Assembly (NCBI GenBank): GCA_001941225.1
Contig: MSHM01000023.1
Location: 128,888 to 190,937, forward strand
Reading direction: 5' to 3'
Origin: Oscillospiraceae bacterium Zagget12
GTDB taxonomy: Bacteria; Bacillota; Clostridia; UBA1381
Length of the DNA: 62,050 nt
The notes beneath the pieces were generated by a model. That model was given only the letters and a program-made list of their open reading frames with translations, had not been told where the DNA came from and made no database searches. This document shows positions 59,015-62,050 of this stretch, piece by piece. Position 1 is the first letter of the stretch; each line of letters opens with the position of its first letter. The position numbers and the translations under genes are program-made.

Positions 59015-59530
59015 ATGAAAAAATTCAAGAAAATCGCCGCTTTGGCATTGGCGGCAGTAACAGCAATGTCGGCAATGAGCGTAACCGCAATGGCAGACGC
59101 GTCATCTGTGACCCCGGGTATAGAACCGGAGGCTGTTATAGGTGTCGGAACAACTTATTTTTTCGGGAATGATGGTACAAGCACTTCAAATTATCGTTAC
59201 AACGAATCGGTAGATTTTAATGTTAGTATGACAAGTGCATCGTCCGAATATGAAACATCATTTGGTATTGGTGTAAACAAAACAGGACAGAATGTTAGAT
59301 TCAGAGTTCAGGGAAAAGGCGGCGCAGACGACCAACAAATAAAAATTTCTGTATATCAAAACAGTAACGATGCACTGTTAGACAGTAAAATAACGACAGT
59401 AGAACAGTATAATTATCGAGATATATATTTTGTAGGCTTTAAGAAAGATTATGTGTATTATGTTGTAGTTGAGCCTGTTAATTTTAGCGAATCATTTAGC
59501 GCTAATATCGAAATAAGCAAAGGGGATTGA
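59015..59530 (+). CDS. Secreted protein of unknown function
   Basis: 171 aa; a signal peptide (cleavage near TAMADA) and a mature domain of about 140 residues with alternating hydrophobic beta strands (FRVQGKGGADDQQIKISVYQ, YVYYVVVEPVNF) and no cysteines. It looks like a beta-sandwich but matches no family I recognise. AAGGAGG lies 8 nt before the ATG. The next gene starts 2 nt after its stop, so the two are co-translated; as that gene codes an SLH protein, a cell-surface role is plausible. Confidence 0.75.
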   Translation: MKKFKKIAALALAAVTAMSAMSVTAMADASSVTPGIEPEAVIGVGTTYFFGNDGTSTSNYRYNESVDFNVSMTSASSEYETSFGIGVNKTGQNVRFRVQGKGGADDQQIKISVYQNSNDALLDSKITTVEQYNYRDIYFVGFKKDYVYYVVVEPVNFSESFSANIEISKGD

Positions 59531-59532
59531 AT

Positions 59533-60561
59533 ATGAAAAAAATAATAGTGCTTGCAATAAATATATTGTCCGTTATGGCATTGACATTAGCTCCCGCTAT
59601 GGCTTATTCCGATGCGGACAGCGTTGTCTATAAGGAAGAAACCGAGGAATTGTCGCTGCTGAATATAATAAGCGGCTTTGAGGACGGCACATTCAGACCA
59701 CAGGAAAATCTTACCCGCGCGCAGGCGGCAAAAATGATTGCGGCGGCGGGAGGATTTAAGCTTACAGATGAGGAGTATTCTATTATAAGCAACAGGAATT
59801 ATGCTTTTTCTGATTTTGATTCATCTCATTGGGCGTATCCGTATGTGTATTTTATTATGCCAAACTCCGATCAAAGCGAAACATCATTCAGCGTGATAGA
59901 GGGTTTTGAGGACGGCACATTCAGACCCGATGAATACGTTACGGCGGCACAGTTTATCAAAATGGCAGTTTGCGTCTTTGGAGAAAACGGATATTATCCT
60001 ATAGCCGAGGAAAACGGCGGTTATCCCGATGGGTATGTTAAAACGGCGGAGGAATACGGAATATTGAATGAGGTTAGCCTTAGTGATATTAACGATAATC
60101 TGACGCGCGGTCAAGCGGCGAAAATTTTATCAAACACTATTAATATACCTTTCAAAGCAAGCGTGATAATTTACGATATAAATGATAATCACGAAAAGGT
60201 TGAAAGCAGTCTTGCGGTAACATATGACGGCACAAATAACCATTATCCTTTGACTACCGTTAAGTCGTTGCTTGCAGAGGGAAGTCTATACCCTTCTGAA
60301 TATATTGATGTTTCGCCCCTTGAAGAATCGGAAGAATGCTTTGCGTACGGTGAGATTGACAGCTTATCGGAAACGGAAATTACAATAAAGCCGAATTGCT
60401 TAATTAATACCGACGGCAGTGTTTATACCACTTCCGATAAGTTTAATGTTGCGGGTGACTCTCAATTTAATACGGAAAATTCCGCATATTACTATTTCTT
60501 TAAGCTGAAAAAAGAAAACGGACAATGGGTTATTGATAATTATGCGGTTATAAATAAGTAA
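59533..60561 (+). CDS. S-layer homology (SLH) domain protein
   Basis: 342 aa; a signal peptide (cleavage near AMAYSD) followed by three SLH repeats (about 25-70, 78-150 and 150-205). The first two carry GFEDGTFRPxExxTxAQxxKM, and the third is LTRGQAAKILSN. SLH triplets anchor proteins to secondary cell-wall polymers. The C-terminal part (about 210-342) is not recognised. The start is ATG 59533 after AGGGGA; the frame also opens at TTG 59527, which would overlap the upstream gene. Confidence 0.88.
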   Translation: MKKIIVLAINILSVMALTLAPAMAYSDADSVVYKEETEELSLLNIISGFEDGTFRPQENLTRAQAAKMIAAAGGFKLTDEEYSIISNRNYAFSDFDSSHWAYPYVYFIMPNSDQSETSFSVIEGFEDGTFRPDEYVTAAQFIKMAVCVFGENGYYPIAEENGGYPDGYVKTAEEYGILNEVSLSDINDNLTRGQAAKILSNTINIPFKASVIIYDINDNHEKVESSLAVTYDGTNNHYPLTTVKSLLAEGSLYPSEYIDVSPLEESEECFAYGEIDSLSETEITIKPNCLINTDGSVYTTSDKFNVAGDSQFNTENSAYYYFFKLKKENGQWVIDNYAVINK

Positions 60562-60588
60562 TTTGAAATTTTTACCTAAGCCATTGAC

Positions 60589-60645
60589 AAAAAGGGAGGA
60601 ACCAATATGAACACTAAAAAATTATTAGCATTAGCACTGTCCGCC
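60589..60645 (+). repeat. Direct repeat 1: ribosome site and signal peptide start of a stalk gene
   Basis: 57 nt from five A's and GGGAGG through the first 13 codons. It is identical, except one base, to 61314-61370. The similarity drops abruptly after this block, although the proteins remain homologous. Confidence 0.8.
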
Positions 60646-61248
60646 GCGCTGGCGGCGGTACCGTTCGCGGCATACGCGGAAGAGGACGGTTCAAATGTTG
60701 ACAAAGGCGACAAGCCGCCGGTTACGGTAGACGAAAAATTTGATGTTGACATACAGGATTTTCTTACAGATGAAACCGTGGGGCAGGTTAAGGTTATATT
60801 GCCGGAAAATGAGGATACGGAAATAATATTTAACAGCGGCAAACCGTATTTGGATAAGGATCAGCGTATGCGCGTATCCTTGCGTGATGTTGCGGAGCAG
60901 TTGGGATATACCGTTCATTGGTACGAGGAAACAGGACAAATTATAGTGAGCAACGATGATGACTGGTACACCTTTACCCCGAACGACAATATTGTTGTAT
61001 GCAGTCCTCAATTTGTAGGCACGGACACGGACGGAAACAAAATTGACGCCGGTCATATGGTTATGGACTGCTCACCCTGTATAATAGACGGTGTAACATA
61101 TATTCCGCTCAGGCATATTGCAAATATTCTCCGTTATAATGTTATATGGGATACCGACTCTTTTACTGCCAAGCTGTATAATTTATCGGTGGTAAGCTAT
61201 GGCTCGGGTGTTGTTTATTATGATATAGACGAATCAGACCTTTCTTGA
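60607..61248 (+). CDS. Secreted stalk-domain protein, tandem copy 1
   Basis: 213 aa; a signal peptide (cleavage near AAYAEE), an Asp/Lys-rich N-terminal segment, and one copper-amine-oxidase-N-like domain split by an insert: PYLDKDQRMRVSLRDVAEQLG, VHWYEETGQI and IIDGVTYIPLRHIANILRYNVIWD. The family domain typically anchors or scaffolds secreted proteins; no catalytic residues are expected. GGGAGG lies 7 nt before the ATG. It is paralogous to the next gene. Confidence 0.83.
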   Translation: MNTKKLLALALSAALAAVPFAAYAEEDGSNVDKGDKPPVTVDEKFDVDIQDFLTDETVGQVKVILPENEDTEIIFNSGKPYLDKDQRMRVSLRDVAEQLGYTVHWYEETGQIIVSNDDDWYTFTPNDNIVVCSPQFVGTDTDGNKIDAGHMVMDCSPCIIDGVTYIPLRHIANILRYNVIWDTDSFTAKLYNLSVVSYGSGVVYYDIDESDLS

Positions 61249-61278
61249 GGATTTTAATATATTTACACTCACTTCGTA

Positions 61279-61300
61279 GGGGCGACCCATTGGTCGCCCC
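61279..61300. repeat. Hairpin repeat between the tandem stalk genes
   Basis: GGGGCGACC-catt-GGTCGCCCC, preceded by CACTTCGTA. It resembles the CGACC-acaa-GGTCGCCCCTACGA unit in the two large repeat clusters. CACTTCGCAGGGG recurs at 62009-62021 near the right edge. Confidence 0.65.
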
Positions 61301-61313
61301 GTTCAATAAAATA

Positions 61314-61370
61314 AAAAAGGGAGGAACCAATATGAACACTAAAAAATTATTAGCATTAGCACTATCCGCC
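61314..61370 (+). repeat. Direct repeat 2: ribosome site and signal peptide start of a stalk gene
   Basis: Matches 60589-60645 with a single G/A difference over 57 nt. It contains the ATG of the second stalk gene. Confidence 0.8.
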
Positions 61371-61985
61371 TTTATGGTTGCGCCACTTGCGGCATTTGCC
61401 GATGAAGATGTGGACGACAGCAATGTGGTGCCCGTTGTGATAGGAGATGAATTTTTCACCGACAGCCAGGACTTTTTGGACGCGGAAACGGTCAAAAATG
61501 CGCAGCTGTTTTACGTTGACAAAGAGGAGGACATAAGAGAGGAAATAACCTTTACAAAGGGAGAAGTGTATCTTGACTCGGATTCGAGAATGAGGGTGCC
61601 GCTGCGGGATTTTGCCGAGCAGATGGGCTACAGCGTTCATTGGTACGAGGAAACCGGTCAGATAGTGGTGGTAAATAACGAAAATAGCAAAAAGTGGTTC
61701 ACATTTACTGCCGGAGATAATATTGTATCGTGCTACACTCAAAATTTTATTGAATATACTACCGGACATATGGTTATGGACTGCTCGCCGATTATAATAG
61801 ACGGTGTGACGTATATTCCGCTCAGACATATCGCAAATATTTTAAACTATAACGTCGTATGGGACGAGAAAACCTTGACGGCTGAATTGTATGACAGCGC
61901 CGCTATTCCCGTTGGCGGCGGAGTGCTTTATTATGACCTCACATACGCTGAGCCTGTTGCCGGTATTGTGTATACAACAGAATAA
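61332..61985 (+). CDS. Secreted stalk-domain protein, tandem copy 2
   Basis: 217 aa; built like its upstream paralogue: signal peptide (cleavage near AAFADE), acidic N-terminal segment, then a split stalk domain (VYLDSDSRMRVPLRDFAEQMG, VHWYEETGQIVV, IIDGVTYIPLRHIANILNYNVVWD). The first 13 residues equal those of copy 1; the rest is clearly diverged. ATG 61332 is chosen because GGGAGG lies 7 nt upstream; frame extension to 61245 crosses the hairpin repeat. Confidence 0.83.
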   Translation: MNTKKLLALALSAFMVAPLAAFADEDVDDSNVVPVVIGDEFFTDSQDFLDAETVKNAQLFYVDKEEDIREEITFTKGEVYLDSDSRMRVPLRDFAEQMGYSVHWYEETGQIVVVNNENSKKWFTFTAGDNIVSCYTQNFIEYTTGHMVMDCSPIIIDGVTYIPLRHIANILNYNVVWDEKTLTAELYDSAAIPVGGGVLYYDLTYAEPVAGIVYTTE

Positions 61986-62050
61986 TCATCACATTGGCAA
62001 CCGCAATTCACTTCGCAGGGGTTTGTTCGACTTTGCTATGCAAAGTCGAA
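61986..62050. other. Right edge with hairpin remnants
   Basis: 65 bp after the last gene. It contains CACTTCGCAGGGG, a palindromic-repeat signature, and TTCGACTTTG-ctatg-CAAAGTCGAA, a perfect 10-bp hairpin at the very end. Probably the start of another repeat cluster. Confidence 0.5.

Overview
The window reads as a chromosomal segment of an anaerobic, Gram-positive, probably spore-forming member of the Clostridia (Bacillota). The grounds are: sigma-A type promoters with 16-18 nt spacers, strong AGGAGG ribosome sites, frequent TTG starts, a GerMN-domain protein, a ComEA-like protein, a group B-like [FeFe]-hydrogenase, a Rex-type operator on an alcohol dehydrogenase, the miaB-ricA/ylbF-mutS-mutL-miaA gene order, and an OLE RNA-oapA-dxs-tlyA locus. 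Species cannot be named from sequence alone. There are no phage genes, CRISPR arrays or transposase genes; the only mobile-looking material is short palindromic repeats.

Layout. 1-9 kb: 5' end of a tRNA at the left edge (minus strand), mgtE, Fe-alcohol dehydrogenase, PLP decarboxylase-recD2 operon, nitroreductase, htrA. 9-15 kb: polA, a repeat-rich gap, then the zinc/manganese uptake operon znuA-znuC-znuB-fur/zur. 15-24 kb: M14 peptidase, zinc-ribbon membrane protein, L-arabinose genes araB-araD, a DUF815 ATPase coupled to a secreted protein, a GH43-like glycosidase and a monomeric [FeFe]-hydrogenase. 24-28 kb: cca, and a minus-strand operon of metallophosphoesterase, NodB deacetylase and DUF2161 protein. 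28-37 kb: Dabb protein, then miaB, ricA/ylbF-like, a second repeat-rich gap, mutS, mutL, miaA. 37-45 kb: D,D-carboxypeptidase, comEA-like, two-component system plus GerMN protein, and a blaI-blaR1 pair whose blaR1 carries a frameshift. 45-51 kb: a minus-strand operon that starts with an approximately 620-nt OLE RNA, followed by oapA, dxs, tlyA, ispE and two paralogous coiled-coil envelope proteins. 51-54 kb: two secreted proteins with copper-amine-oxidase-N-like (stalk) domains, one of them fused to an HtrA protease. 54-57 kb: proB-proA. 57-62 kb: an ECF sigma/anti-sigma pair and a run of small secreted or cell-surface proteins (SLH protein, two tandem stalk proteins).

The observations most worth following are: a Ser-to-Pro change in the Walker A motif of an otherwise intact MutS; the OLE RNA operon with two uncharacterised paralogous membrane proteins at its end; a GGGACACTAAA repeat that supplies the zur stop codon and also occurs three times in frame inside the mutL linker; a near-consensus Rex operator just downstream of the alcohol dehydrogenase promoter; and an expansion of stalk domains into protease, BlaR1-like and secreted proteins. 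No clearly new multi-gene defence or mobile system was seen.
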